Assembly: GCF_001619985.1 (NCBI RefSeq)
Contig: NW_017264194.1
Location: forward strand, 2,661,511 to 2,725,510
Source: Xylona heveae TC161
Lineage: Eukaryota > Ascomycota > Xylonomycetes > Xylonales > Xylonaceae
Direction of reading: 5' to 3'
DNA: 64,000 bases
Positions 22,527 through 34,960 of the stretch are shown here, one piece after another (the stretch's first letter is position 1; each line of letters starts with the position of its first letter). The notes beneath the pieces were generated by a model. That model saw only the letters and a program-made list of their open reading frames with translations. It was not told the DNA's origin and searched no databases. The position numbers were made by a program, and so were the translations under genes.

Positions 22527-25477
22527 TCAATTTTTGCCTGGCTTCTTATTCTCCTTTTTGAAAAAGCCTTTATCCTGTAAGGAAGCTGATAAGCCCAGCC
22601 CCAAAAGTACTTTGCTCTTGGCGGGGGATGGCGGTCTCCATGCATCCGCGTATCTTGATTCAGCCATGCCGCCTCCCAAGCCGCCTAATCCATAACTGGC
22701 AGAAGCTTTGGAAGATAGAGCCACCTGAGCAGTAGATTTTTCGTCCGCAACATAGCCCGCACTGGAAGAAGTATGAACGGGAACATTTCGTGGCCTCTGA
22801 GCTAGAAGATTAGTGCTGGACAACACCGGCTTAGGCGCCAGGGGAAAAGCGGATTTAAGTGGATTTTCTTCCTTCACCAAACCGAGCTCACCCGGTTTCT
22901 GTGTGGCTATAGTTGGTTCTTCAATTTTGACGCTCGCAGCGCCTTCTCCGCTGGCAATTGTCTCGTGATCCTGACTTCTTTCTGAGCCCTGCGAGATCAA
23001 AGGAGACTGATTGCTCAAGCTAGCTTCTGCCACATGCCCTTTCAGGTCTGAATGGACTTGGACCTCTTTGCCCCATCGAGACTCAATAAGTCCCGCAACA
23101 ATAACTTTAGGAGAGCTCGAAATTGGACGACGAGCTCTCGGCGCCCTCGGATTTGCGGAGAAATTTGGATGAGCGGGAGCAGCGTCTCCAGCGCTCCGGA
23201 TACTCCCACTTACACTTGAGGTCGAAACACTGGACTCTTTCCGCGAATGACCCAGTTTCGGGGTTGCTGAGTAGGATTGATCCGTGTTTCCAGTCTCAAG
23301 ATTGCGCGAAGTTGAGAGGAATTGGTGATCACCAATGATCGAGCTTACAGAAGAAGATGATTGTGCTCTCGATCTGACTGGACCGCGAGCAAATGCATAG
23401 CGGGACGCGGCCAGGGGCATACGGGGGTTGAGTGCATCACGAACATCGCCAGAAACCGACAAAGTATCTTCAAAATCTGCAATCTTTCGACTATCACCTG
23501 ATTCGGAAGGCTGCTGGGTGGAAGTTGATGATGGTAGGCACTGAGCAGATTTCATACCGGTATCGCCTTGGCTTGTCGTGTGCATAATCTTGGCCTGCAA
23601 AGCAGGCTCTGCCACACCTTCCCACCCACTAATTTGAGCATCGTCAGGACCGAAAGAAGCCCCGCCAGTGTGTCGAGTGCTTTCGCCAATACTCTCTTGA
23701 GAGGGAGCTTGCATTTCCTCATAATCCAAGAGGCCGTGGCGATATCCTTCTTTGGTTCCTGCGTTCGGATGCGTCTTCTCCATTGACTGCTCGCTGCTGT
23801 TGTTAATGGTTTCGTTGCCCGCGGTGCGAGATACCGAAAGCTGTCCACGAATGCGGTGGAGTTGCTCTTCCAAGGCTGATACCTGATCTTCCAAGCTCAA
23901 ATTTCGTAACCCTGTGAGGATGTGCGAGAGACCACTCGAAACACTGTCAGACGCCGTTGACTCGGTGGCAGTGTCAACCCTCGATGGCCGTGATCCGGGA
24001 ATTACGTCTTGGCGTTCATCCTCTGCTGTTTGCAGAGCGGGCATAAAGTCCAAGCCCTTTAAGTCCTCGAAATTCATGGATGCATTAGGAGGGCGAGAAG
24101 ATGGCACGCTTTCGTCCCCATAACTCTCATCAAAGCTCACCAATGGTGCAACAATATCGCTGCTGCCCGCAGAAGCTGCTGCTTCTTTATTTGAGCCCTC
24201 TATTTTGGCAGTCAAAATGACTTCTTCCAGGGAGGTTTTATTTTCCGGAGCTTTTGCGCGTTCCTCACTGAGAGGACGAAGGGCAGGAAAGGTCTCAACC
24301 TTGATTTCGACCTGCTGGAGCTGCTGTGGCTTCGCGACCTCCCCAAGAGGCTTCGTCGTAGCAGGTGAAGCTTGCCGCTGGTGCCCAAGCTGCGCTGAAG
24401 CAGCCGCCAAGAAACTATTGGGGTCTGCGAGCTGCGGGACGTCTTTCTCATCGCGGCGTGGTCGAGATGAAACTTGTCTTTCTCTTGGGCCAATGTTTGG
24501 CATGCGCAGCGCTTTCTTCCCTCTCTGCACTTGGACAGGTATGGCGGGGTCTTTCCAGGGTGGCGACCTTTTTGAATCCTCCAGTATCTCCCAAACAGTT
24601 GGTCTAGTGGATGACGTACGTTTAGGATCGCTAGTACCTCGCTGTTGACCTCTGATAGGCGTACCAGGTACTGGTGCAGTAGATGTTGTGCCTTTGCTGG
24701 ACACCTCATGAGGCCTGTACTGAATGTTACTACATCATCAGACATTTAGAGATGGATGGGTGGACTCACACGTGTGCAGTTGCTCGAAAATCTCCTCGAC
24801 CATGAGTCCCAATTATGCCTCCACCTCTGCCCGCCTTTTTGGTTCCTCTGCCGGACTTTCCATGTACCCCTTGGCTTAACGGACCCTTTTGGAAAACCTC
24901 CAAGAGGCTCGCAGTCAATGCAACACGATGGCTTTGGCCCGAATTCAATTCATGCAGTTTCAGGGCCTCTTGGTCTGCCTCGATGAGTCCCAAGCTGGCT
25001 GCGTCTGTATCATGTTTAGTCAAATTTCGGACGGGCTGGACAATACGAAACATCCATACTCTTCCAAAGTGTAATCTGAGCCTTGTTTTGTTTTGTTAGT
25101 TCCGCTTCTTTGGTGCCTGGAACATTCGCACGTTTCATTTTGTCCAAGAGCTGAAGGTTCACTGCGCGCCCTCCATGGCTTTGTTCGTCTTGCGTAGAGA
25201 TCACGTCTCGACGCTTGACCCCTAAGTCATTCTGATAGAGAGATACGATAAGCTTCTTGATTCCCAGTATTCGCGAAGCTTTTGGACCAAGTGGCTCACT
25301 CAAAAGTGAATTATGAGTGCCGGACATCAGAAAAACGAGCACTTCTCGTTGTTGACAGCCAACCAATACATGGGAAGGGAAACAACTCACTAGTTGAAGA
25401 TCCATCTTTGCTTTCTCTCGATTGAAAGGCTGTGAGTGTCGACTCACGACAGAATGGGGGGTTTCCGTGTTATCCAT
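22527..25477 (-). CDS. uncharacterised Ser-rich fungal protein
   Basis: I do not recognise this protein. The last exon (24719 down to 22527, 731 codons) is intrinsically disordered, rich in Ser, Pro and charged residues, with the patches PTVWEILEDSKRSP, DPNSFLAAASAQL, a coiled coil LRNLSLEDQVSALEEQLHRI and the Gly-rich YGLGGLGGG near the end. It stops at KKENKKPGKN. Upstream in-frame segments look conserved and ordered: RIVQPVRNLTKHDTD to ALTASLLEVFQKG (about 25050-24800) and VLVFLMSGTHNSLLSE to LYQNDLGVKRRD (25390-25220), from an ATG at 25477. The join at 24772/24719 fits splice rules. The junction between the first two segments is not settled by eye. A role in scaffolding or RNA-related work would be a guess. 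Confidence 0.7.
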
Positions 25478-26806
25478 CTCGAAATTTGTTGTTTGTGAAG
25501 GGCCTAAGCAAACAAACCAAAGTGATGATCCGAAGCACTCGGTCCACTAACCACAAGTCATCACTTTCCACTGGTGTAATATGGAGCGATTTGCAGTAAG
25601 GGTTCGTGAAAATATCGCCGTCAGGCCCCGGTCAAAAGGCACTTGAGGATTGGAAAGAATGCGGTGAGTTTCTCTAAAGGAATGGGAGTATCGTAAGCGT
25701 TAATGACCGACAGAGACAGTTTAAGGGTACCCTTGGCTTCTACAACGCGTTGTAAGCTTCGATTGTTCTGTTTCTGCTTGCAGCTACAAGACTCTTAGAT
25801 CGCCTACATCGGTAGTTTGAATCCATCAAGTGCTCAGATCCTGAGAGGCTTGGAGTTGTGGCAGAGATTGCAAGTGCAGGGAATAATAACATAAGCTAAG
25901 ATGGCACAGTGGGAACGCCGGCCATTGACGATGCAGAAGAGGCGTTTTTGCCACCGAGGATCTTTGAGCTTGACAGAAACTCACCTAACTGATGTTAGAG
26001 GCCACAGTCCAGTAAAGACCGGTGAAATTGGACGGATAATCTCCGACTATTTCTTCCTCGTCCTAAACAGACGGAATGGATAAACAAAATAGGAAAGAAA
26101 AGAAAAAGATTCTGTGCGTCGTAGGGTCAAAACCCGGATAGAGACAATGATTCTGTAATGAGTATGGAAGAGTCGAAGGAAGGTGTAAAGTAAACAAACA
26201 ACGGAAGCTCCCGGATGTGACGCGACTCGCTGAGAATTACAATTCGAAAATGAGAAACCGTTGATTAGAGAAAGACTGGACCGGTTAATGTGCAAAAACA
26301 ATACGATCTAATCTCGTGGTGCCATGGGAACTGTCGCTGTTCGATGAGCCTTAGTTGGCCGCCTCTGATACAAACGCGTTATAGCTTAGACACCACCCTT
26401 AACGACGCACATCATTTCCATCACGCCCTTACAGATTAGTTTGTCTCTTTGCCTAATTGTTCTTTCCCCGGTAACCCTTCTCTTTCAAATTTTCCGGATC
26501 GCGGTCCGCTTCAACCTGTTGCCATATATGCATCAAGAAAGATTAGCGTTCGTTTTTCCTTCCTCCAGCTCCGACGAACAGATCCTCTATCGGAAAGCAA
26601 CATGACAAGAATATGAAACTTCAATCCACTAGTATGAAAAGAGCAGGCTGATCAATGAATAGTTCCTTCGAAGTTGCATATTCCGATATACCTGCCTGAC
26701 TGGGAATCATGCAAATGCATCTGGATTCGAACATCTCAACATTACAATGCGGAAGAAAATACTCGTGAAAGAAGGATCACTTAGAGCTCTAAATATCAGG
26801 AACGAT
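25478..26806. other. intergenic upstream of the Ser-rich gene
   Basis: About 1.3 kb without a recognisable gene. It lies between the start of the minus-strand Ser-rich gene and the 3' end of the minus-strand transporter, so it should hold the former's promoter and the latter's 3' UTR. Composition is unremarkable. Confidence 0.45.
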
Positions 26807-29065
26807 TTATGATCGAAGGAAGGAGCAAGTCTGCAAAGGGATATGGTCTATAATTCTATGGGACTCAGCGGTTTTATGTTTAGAAGCCACATTAACATGT
26901 TTGAGCACCACCTTCATCTGAACGCAGTTAGCAAATATCCGAGCGGGAAAGTAAGGGTAAAGAATACTTCTAATAGTCTTTGCCACAGCCTGCAGGATAC
27001 TGATTCCCATAACCAAAAACCCAAATCCGGCACAAACCGCTGCGAGTATGGTCTTCCAGCTTCTACTGCTGAGCTTTATGTAGCAAAGCGGTGGGAGAAT
27101 GTAAGCTAAGGCGCACGCACTTGTGGCGCCGATAAGCTCAAACACTGCGCCCAGGTCGCAAGTTATCAGGGACAAGATAACTGCTGTTAAAACCAAGGAT
27201 GTCGTAAATAGAAGGTGTCGATTCGGATTCCACGGTTCGTCTCGAAACCAGTAATTCGTCATGACCTCCCGACACACGAAGGCCTCAAGAGGTAAAGTTG
27301 TCAACATGTTGAGGCCGAAGCAGCTACAGGATGTTAGTGAGAGCTTGATATAACAGAGTATGAGACACTCACAATCTTGCAATGTTGACCATGTAATTGT
27401 CGGTTGGGAAATTGTTCAGCACATTGCCCTTAGTTTTGTCTCCAAACGTTAAAAACCCCGAGAGTGCCATAGCCATGCAAGCGACCATGGATATAGCAGT
27501 CGAATAATGAGTGACACGTGAAAAACGATCAAGTGTCGGCTTCCTCAGGGATCCGTATATTAATAAACTATTGTGGTCTACACAGGCATGTGAGTTAAAA
27601 TCGAGAATTGCGCATTCTGGGTGCTTACGGCAGACAAATGCTTCAATTGATTAGCATAAGCAACAAAAAAAAGGGACTGAAGAATATCATACCAAACGAA
27701 ATGACACCTATTGCTTGAAATATGCCACTATTCATGAAGATACTTCCAGAAACTTTCCCCTTCAATTCTGGCGCGACTCGCGGTCCTTGTGTGATGACAG
27801 TTGTAATAATGACAATCATACTCAACAATGCTAAGGCACTTGCTTTGGCTAGCTTTCAGAGGGTTAGCGCTCGTCGAATGTATACAATTACCACAGTTGC
27901 TTTACCTTTGCGATGTCGCGATACAAAGAGAGTGGGTATGAAACTCCGCATATGAAAATCAAAATCACTGCTCGCCTATCTGCTAGAAGCCAGAGGAATG
28001 GAAGGTTTGGAAGACTAGGAAACAATGCTGCGAGCACATGAGGTATTGTGTCGCCGACGATGATACAGAAGGCAAGCATGCCACCAAACGCACTAAAATA
28101 TAGGTTAGTAGCAATAATTGGACACCATTACTTATAAGAGGAAGCCAACAAAGCCCATTGTGCCACCTGAATATGTTAGCTCCTGCAACGCCAAATGAGT
28201 GGGAGGTGACTGACTGAGATAGCTATTAGCCCTGACTTGCCAAAGCAATGCTCCACGGTCGATTGAAAAGAGTTGGCGCCACTGAGTTTTGAATTGATTA
28301 CAATCAGACGAATAGTCCAATCGACCTGTAAGGGAATTGAGTTATAGTCCGTGAAAATCCGTCAAGTGTATCTAGTCACGTACGGTGATAGTGAGGATTA
28401 GAAGAAGAAGTATCCCCGTAATCAGTCCGGCTTGTCTGAGCGCGTACGGTTGACCTGCAATTCTGTCAGCAGCAAACTTCATAGATAACCGGTTTTGCAT
28501 AATAAATCTGACCTATGATGCCAGCGCCACTATAATTGACCAATGTTAGCTTGCAATGGTGGTTGTTCTGAGATAAATGTTGGCGTTCTCACATGATGCT
28601 ATTTGCCATGTTCATAAATGCACTTTTCATCCCACTTCTCGGCCTAGCGCTTTCCAAGTGGTCCTCAGCATTGAAGTCTGCCTCAGTCGCGACCGTGACA
28701 CTTGGTGCTTCGACATCAGTCAGCAAAGGGGCGCGCTGTCCTCCACTGGCTCGCCTTCCCCAAGGTGAACTATCTGCGAGGAAGTCATCATCCACCGTCC
28801 ACGAATCCGACATCCTTCTCTCCTCTGTTGAGCTTCGAGGCGACTCCTCATCAATATCGAAGCGAACGCGATTGAGAGTACGGGGGGTTCGAGGAGCTCC
28901 ATTTGGGGGAGGCTGTGATATTGACGACTGACGACGAGGCGGTGGTGGTGGGCGTTCTAAAGGTTCCGTCTCCGAGGAATGAGACGAGAGCAAGGAGCTC
29001 GCCTCTTCTGTCTCTGGGACACTTGGCCAGTCCTTCCGACTACTATGAAGTTCAGCACCGGCCAT
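26807..29065 (-). CDS. vacuolar-type amino-acid transporter (AAAP/SLC38 family)
   Basis: This membrane carrier of the amino acid/auxin permease family resembles the yeast AVT proteins, which move neutral amino acids across the vacuole membrane. A cytosolic N-terminal region of about 150 residues is Pro/Ser-rich with a dileucine-like EEASSLLSSHSSE. The transport core starts SAFMNMANSIMGAGIIGQPY, the family signature. Further segments include IRLIVINSKLSG, LAFCIIVGDTIPHVLAALF, AVILIFICGVSYPLSL, HHNSLLIYGSL, GLNMLTTLPLEAFVCREV and ATSACALAYILPPLCYIKL. It is split by about nine short introns, so no single frame shows the whole protein. The exact C-terminus is uncertain; the frame runs to a stop at 26807, but a last intron may shorten it. 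Yeast AVT2 looks closest by eye. Confidence 0.85.
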
Positions 29066-29452
29066 AACATTGTACGTTCATGCATGGAGGACGACAATGA
29101 TGCACTATGAATCTACTAATTGCCGGAGGAGCTCGTATCGAGTGGCCGAAGGCTCGCTTCTGTCTCTATCAACCCCGACCTCCGATGCCGTTCAGGGTCT
29201 ACGGAACAGTTAAGTGGCCGACGCGGCGATTGTATGGTTGACCGCCTTCGGCAATAACCCGCATTGGCAAACAGCCCTCCACTCGCTCGAATAAGCGTCT
29301 TCAGGTCAGATTAAAATGTACATTTTATGGGACGATTTTCATTATCATCGTCTATCGTAAGTCTATTTTATAAAACCCCCAATGTACCACCAATAACACC
29401 ATAATCCTACTCTTGAACGCCATAGAATACCGGGGGGAAGAAAGAGAAAATT
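29066..29452. other. intergenic: transporter promoter and protease 3' end
   Basis: A 387-bp spacer between two minus-strand genes. Nothing specific is visible. The part near the protease stop is AT-rich. Confidence 0.4.
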
Positions 29453-31100
29453 CTATCCAAAAAGGCATCCCAATGGGGCCAAGACGCTCAGAGACAACAA
29501 CAACCACGGTACTTGAAGCAGATGAGTAGCAGATCGAGAATTCTGATTTGCACTCTGTTGTGTAGTAGATGTGGCACTGCTCGCTAACTGCAACGTTTTA
29601 GTTGCAGCATTAGAGGCGGCTGTATGCGAAGACGAGGTTGTGGGAGACGCTCCGCCGGATTTCGTACTCGGCGCTTTTCTTGTAGGGTTTGCTGTGCTTT
29701 TGCGAGCAAGGCCTAGCATCATGCAATTAGTTGATTGCTATAATTTACCAGTGATTGTTGAGACCTACCAATTTGATCCTTGTCAAGATCAAAAACTGCG
29801 TAGACGTTCTTCAGGAAGACATCCCCGAGAATCCACTGGTCTGGTCCGAATGCCTGACGCCCGACAACGTTGACAGAACACATTCCATTGCCAGTCTCGC
29901 CGCCAAGATAGTCCTTCGAGGAAACATTGAACACAGACCCCGAGAAAGTAAATTGCAAAGGAGTGTTAGTCGTACATGGCAGCTCAAAAGAATCCCCATT
30001 GGAACTGAAGCCAGAGATTTGTGACAGAACCTCCTTTGCATCGTCGGACGGCATTAGTATGTAAGATGTTCCGGTATCGATGATGGCAGACTTGTTTGAC
30101 AAATCGCCATTCTTGCCACCAGCACCGGCGTGGTCCACGGGAATTTCCCACATTGTGCTATCAGAGACCGTGCTTGTATATGCCAAGTCACCTTCAAACC
30201 TTGAGTCATCAATGGTGCCAAAGCTAATCTCTCCGCTATCGCTGTCCGCCTCGCGCTGTATGAAGACGCTGAAGATACTATTCGTGATGTGGTCACCACT
30301 AGACAGGACTTCCATGACAGTAGGGATGCCCATAGCGGCGTCTCGCTTCCGTCCCAAGCCAAGTATTCCATCCTGAGGGTATGCGAGAAAGTCGTCTGAT
30401 GCTTGGTCGGCTGCACCAAAAGCCATCTTAATCGAAAAACCTGCGAATGAGATTGTATCCTGAACCACTACGCCACTCACTGAGCCAGTGCCGTATCTGA
30501 TACTAAAGTCTTTTCCGGTATTGGAAAAGCTCTTCGAGTCAGTCTGATTGAATACATGGTGCGCCTGGCAGGATTTCGTCGTGCAGTTTGAGCCCATTAC
30601 CCATGTATCTCCGGCACCTGTATCGATGAGGAGATTTAAAGGAGTTGAGCCGGACCCGATTTCGAATGCCGCGAGATATGAGATATCGTTCCCATCCTGC
30701 TCAAGGGCCATGCTGTCTGTCTCGGTCGGCTGTGCGCCTGTCGCAATGGTATACGACGGTGCTCTCTTTACGGGAGTTCCCCGTCGCTCAATGGTCCTCT
30801 TTACGGAGGCTAGGGTTTCTGCCTCATCGAAATCGGGACCGGGAAGCCCTCTGCTTCGGTACTTTTTGATCAAGTGGTTAACTTCTTTGACATTGCGGAT
30901 GAAGGGATGGAGGTCATCCTAAAAAACAATTAGCGGGACATTTTGCAATTAAAAATCTTCTTGTATCTTACTGAAGGCAGTGGACGACTAATTTTTAGAA
31001 CCGGAGTATCGGGATTTTGACCTTTCGTCGTGGACTCGTGCAGCGCGAGAACACATGTTGAGAGATAAGAAACGTGAAGGATCCAGTGGGTAAAGCGCAT
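29453..31100 (-). CDS. secreted GPI-type aspartic protease
   Basis: This pepsin-like endopeptidase is probably held at the cell surface. Exons 31100-30972, 30918-29769 and 29712-29453 join in phase to 512 aa. The signal peptide is MRFTHWILHVSYLSTCVLA. A propeptide with basic sites (KKYRSR, KRAPSY) precedes the mature domain. Both catalytic motifs are present, LLIDTGAGDTWVMG and AIIDTGTSYILMP, with the flap region RYGTGSVSG. A Ser/Thr/Ala-rich stretch and the hydrophobic C-terminal VPWLLLSLSVLAPLGCLFG suggest a GPI-anchor signal, as in CtsD-like and yapsin-like enzymes. An upstream in-frame ATG at 31202 would bury the signal peptide, so 31100 is preferred. Confidence 0.92.
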
Positions 31101-32456
31101 ATCCAAGAACCGAGACCTGCTTGGAGAGTTGGATACACCGAGATGAGCGAAGATTTCAAGCCAGACGACTGCTTGCGTATGGTGAACAAAATTGCAATCC
31201 AATAGTGAAGTGCAGAAAGAGGAAATCAGATATTGATCTGACGAGTAAGACAGCAGACGTTTCCAAAAAGTGTTTCAGTGTTGTAGGAATGAAATGCGCT
31301 CTGAGGTATCTTCAGGCCCGATCGACGGGATAAGATGGTTCTATAGAGAGGGCAAGAGCACAGGAAAAGATGCACACGCGGAAAAGGAAGTAACGCTTGT
31401 TCCCAAGGCCCAGCCAAGGAGGGTATTCAGGCTCAACGAGAAGGGCCTTTATAAATTTTTCAACAGACTCAAAGGATGGACTTTGAGCAAAGCAAAGCGA
31501 GGCAAAAAGAGCAGCAATCAAAAAGAGGGAAACCAGAGAAAAGATAAAAAGGAAAAAGGTTTTCGTTATAAGCCTGAGGCTTTGAGTTTACGAAAAAAAC
31601 TGAACATTGAACGAAAACGCTTGCAGACATCGGGGCCACTCCGGGGTCGAACAACGCTGGATCAGCCCGAGTACGTGTCCCGCTCAGAAGCTTAAACACA
31701 CAAGGAATGGTGATCCCGTTCCATGACGCCTCATCCGCCCAGAGACCCACCATAAAGTGGGTGAGTCTGAGGCGACCAGACCACATTATTGGCCGTTCAA
31801 AAGGAGACGGGCCGCAACCAAAAAGGGTATCCCCTGCAGTAGGCGAGTCGATCCGTTGTGGATTCCTCCGCATCTTTTTCCCTCCTCTACGGTGTACGCT
31901 GTGCCTTGAGCCCATGGGGTTTTTTGGTGCAGACGCCACCATGGATCTGAGACGAGCTTTCCCATGGTCGCCCGCCGGTCTGGGCGATCAAATACCGGGA
32001 CCAAAAATTGACGACTCAGGGCCGCGTCAACAGTTTTGCAGCTGCATTGCGTTGCTTCATCACGTGTGAGAGATCTTTTTCCTGCACACGTGATTCTGTA
32101 CCCCTCGCCCCCTTGTAGCCAATTGCACCTCTTCAATGGCCCCAACTTATCGGAGTACAGCAAGAGTACCCGAGTTCGGTTCCAAGCGATGGGTTTCCCA
32201 TTCCCGAAGGGCCAGCGCAAAAGCATTGGGGGTTTCCCTTTTGGAGAGGCCCATGTGTTGATGCTGTGGAACCATGCATGATATGATGCTTGATAACGAC
32301 CTCCTCTAGCTAGACCTTTGTAGCTGTCCCTCTACCCAACAGCCCCCTCTCAACATTGCCATTGAACCTGACCCGTCTCCATCTGACCACATCCCCTGCC
32401 ATACTGCCTGGCTCGCATAGCTTCTTTCAGAAATCAAAGCAATATTATCTTTCGTT
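31101..32456. promoter_or_regulatory. divergent promoter region, aspartic protease / Aim34-like
   Basis: About 1.36 kb between two outward-facing starts. A 141-codon plus-strand frame (31270-31695) is Lys/Arg-rich and resembles nothing, so it is not called a gene. The strongest element is an inverted pair of CACGTG decamers at 32059-32094. Confidence 0.5.
32059..32094. promoter_or_regulatory. inverted repeat of two CACGTG-type decamers
   Basis: ATCACGTGTG (32059-32068) and its exact reverse complement CACACGTGAT (32085-32094) are separated by 16 bp. Each half contains a CACGTG core. The symmetry suggests a paired bHLH site. It lies about 360 bp upstream of the Aim34-like start and about 960 bp upstream of the protease start. 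Confidence 0.55.
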
Positions 32457-33444
32457 ATGGCTGCATTATCGTGTCGCTCTTCCCGTGCTTTGAAGTACCT
32501 CCCCAATGGTAACCGCCAAGTTCGGATGTTCCATGACACCAGCAGTGCTGCCAATCCGTCCCCATTGCTTGCGTCGGAGAGGACCTCACAGTATGCTCCT
32601 CAGAGATTAGTTGATTTGAAGTCGGAATGCCGCCGGAGGGCCTTGAAAGTCAGCGGGTCTAAAGCAGAGGTGTGTCGCTGCTCCTGAACGTCATTGTATC
32701 CTTGTGCTGATATCTCCCACGTAAATGCATAGCTGGCTCAACGCCTCATGAGCCACGATATCGCACATTCTCGTGGTTTTTCGTCGGTTGTGCAACAAGT
32801 CTCAAAGCGATCAACCCTCTCTGCAGCTACCCCGCAATTGAAACGGGAATTCAATGTCTCGACAGCTATGGGAGCCGTGCGCGATGACTCCACCATAGAT
32901 TTCGCCTACATGCCCGACCTTAGTGAGTCGCAGGAGCAGAGGCGCGAATGGGTCCGAGTCCCGCTCTTGCCTGACAACTATGCTCCCCAGCGCTCGGGTG
33001 CTAACAAGGAGGCTACTGAAGCCATAGACACGGTGAGTCCTTTTTGCTTTGTATGCTATCACAATATTCCCCTCCATATCAAGTTCCTGGATCTATGACA
33101 TGGCAACCAGCAAACATTGAACAAAATTGTTCACATAATTACTGCCCCGAAATATCGAATATACCCGTGTTTCTAAATCACCTGTTGTTTAGGTCATTCG
33201 CCCCGAGATTAGCACCGTGAGCCCGGACAACAGCCACGTTTCAACCTCATCGGCAGTCACAGATGTCCTAGACAATTCTGCCGCGGGAATCAACACCCAG
33301 GGTTTGGCGGACAGCCTCTCGAACGTGGCGAGTAAGCTGGCAGGCACATCTGCGGAGGAGCTGAAACAACCTGGAACACTGAAGACGTTGTGGAGCGGGT
33401 TTCTAGATGACTTGCTTGGCCCGAAGGGATCATCAAAGCATTGA
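32457..33444 (+). CDS. AIM34: SAP-domain mitochondrial protein (Aim34-like)
   Basis: This is a small, poorly understood mitochondrial protein. The N-terminus MAALSCRSSRALKYLPNGN is basic and Ser-rich, like a presequence. A SAP motif follows, YAPQRLVDLKSECRRRALKV, and continues across an intron (near 32670-32731) as LAQRLMSHD. The later section (TIDFAYMPDL, WVRVPLLPDNYAP) is the family core. The C-terminal exon (33194-33444) ends LDDLLGPKGSSKH. SAP motifs usually bind nucleic acid; yeast Aim34 is linked to mitochondrial inheritance by screens only. Three exons are visible. The name is by resemblance. Confidence 0.78.
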
Positions 33445-33697
33445 ATTGCCCGCTCAACGAGAGCGGAAGTAGCTCATTGAAAGCGATTCTGACCATGAGG
33501 ACGTTGAAAGATTAATATCTCAAATGTCGAACATAGGATATTTTCCAAATTTCAATTTAATTGCATCATCATCAAATAATATTGCTTTTAACAATACAAA
33601 ATTTTGCCATAGCGAGGTAAGGAAAGCTTGCAAAGTGCCAGCACAAGAAGCAAGACTTTCATCGATAAATAATATTTGATTAGGCGTAATTCGTTTC

Positions 33698-34960
33698 TTA
33701 GCGTCCAGCGACAACGTTCAACACACCACCATCAACCGCGATGATCTCTCCGTTGACGTAACGGTTTTTCGTCAAGAAAAGCTACTCCAGAGTTAGTGGA
33801 AAGTACAGCATCCAGGCAACCATAATTAAAACTTACCACTGCCTGACCCATTTCTTCGTCATGTCCAGCTCTTTGTGCAGGGACATGACCCTTCTCTTGC
33901 ACTTTCTCTTCCGGCAAGGCACTCTTGTTCCTTTCATCACTTGCCTTTGCAGTCTACAAGATGATGTCAGCGGCTTCATACAAACGATTCCATCAGACTC
34001 TTGGCTTACCATCTCGCTTGGGAAGTAACCCGGAGCAATACTATTGACTCTGATGTCTGTTCTCTCAAACTCTGCCGACATCAATTTCGAAAGGTGTACT
34101 GTAGCTCCTTTGGCGGCGTTGTAAGCGAAGTGGCCTTGGGCATTTCTCATCAGGCCAGACATGCTGGAGATTACAATGACGGAAGCTGAGCGATGGCCAT
34201 GAGTTTCGACGCCAGCTTGCAGAAGAGGAAGGAAAGCAACGCTAAATTGTTCAGTTATGCAGCCCCTCAAAGCGAATTTGAGCAACGTACGTAGTGAAGT
34301 AAACCGATGACACGTTAGTGTTGAAAGTGCTGTTCCATGACTCGAAGTCTTCATTATTCCAGAGCTTCTCTTTCAGTTCCTTAGCCTCGGAGCCTTCAGG
34401 CACTGCCTTTGGTCCTGCAATGCCAGCATTGCAGACTACACCAACATTAGCAAACAATGCATCTCGAGGGCTGCAGAAAATGTGTGCAATTACCTAGAAG
34501 ATTAAGGTATTTCTCTTTGGAAGAAATCTCAGAAACCAATTTCTCAAGGTCGTCCTTTTTGGTCACATCACAGGGCCCGACACTGTAAGGGTTAGCCAAG
34601 AAGACGATGATTTAGATGCACAGGACGGCATTACGGAATAATTTGGCCACCCATTCCAGGGGTATGCGTTTTGGCGGCATTTTCAAGCACCTCCCATCCT
34701 GCACACAAGTAACATGAGTATGGAGATGAGGCACGGACAAGAGTGTCTTAACTCACTTCGACCGGTAATGTAGACCTTCGCACCTGCAAATCAAATGTGT
34801 TAATGAATCTGAACAACAGAAGAAAAGAGTAGTACAAACCATTGGCTGCCAACGCCTGCGTGGCCATTAACCCAATTCCAGTTCCGCCACCAGTGACAAG
34901 GCAAACATAGTCCTTGACAGAAAAGAGTCTTTGAGCATTAAGCTGTTCAGTAGAGGCCAT
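33698..34960 (-). CDS. short-chain dehydrogenase/reductase
   Basis: This is an NAD(P)-dependent oxidoreductase of the classical SDR family, similar to fungal 3-oxoacyl reductase or rhamnolipid-type reductases. The Rossmann motif is TGGGTGIG in YVCLVTGGGTGIGLMATQAL. It is followed by CNAGIAGPKAVPEG, the catalytic Ser in VIVISSMSG, Tyr and Lys in FAYNAAKGATVHLSKL, and IRVNSIAPGYFPSEM. The C-terminus RYVNGEIIAVDGGVLNVVAG reaches the stop at 33698. About six short introns split the gene. The substrate cannot be told from sequence. No nearby biosynthetic partner genes are present. Confidence 0.88.

Noticed and set aside
31270-31695. 141-codon plus-strand frame rich in Lys/Arg
   Set aside because: It lies in a divergent promoter, has biased low-complexity composition and resembles no protein.
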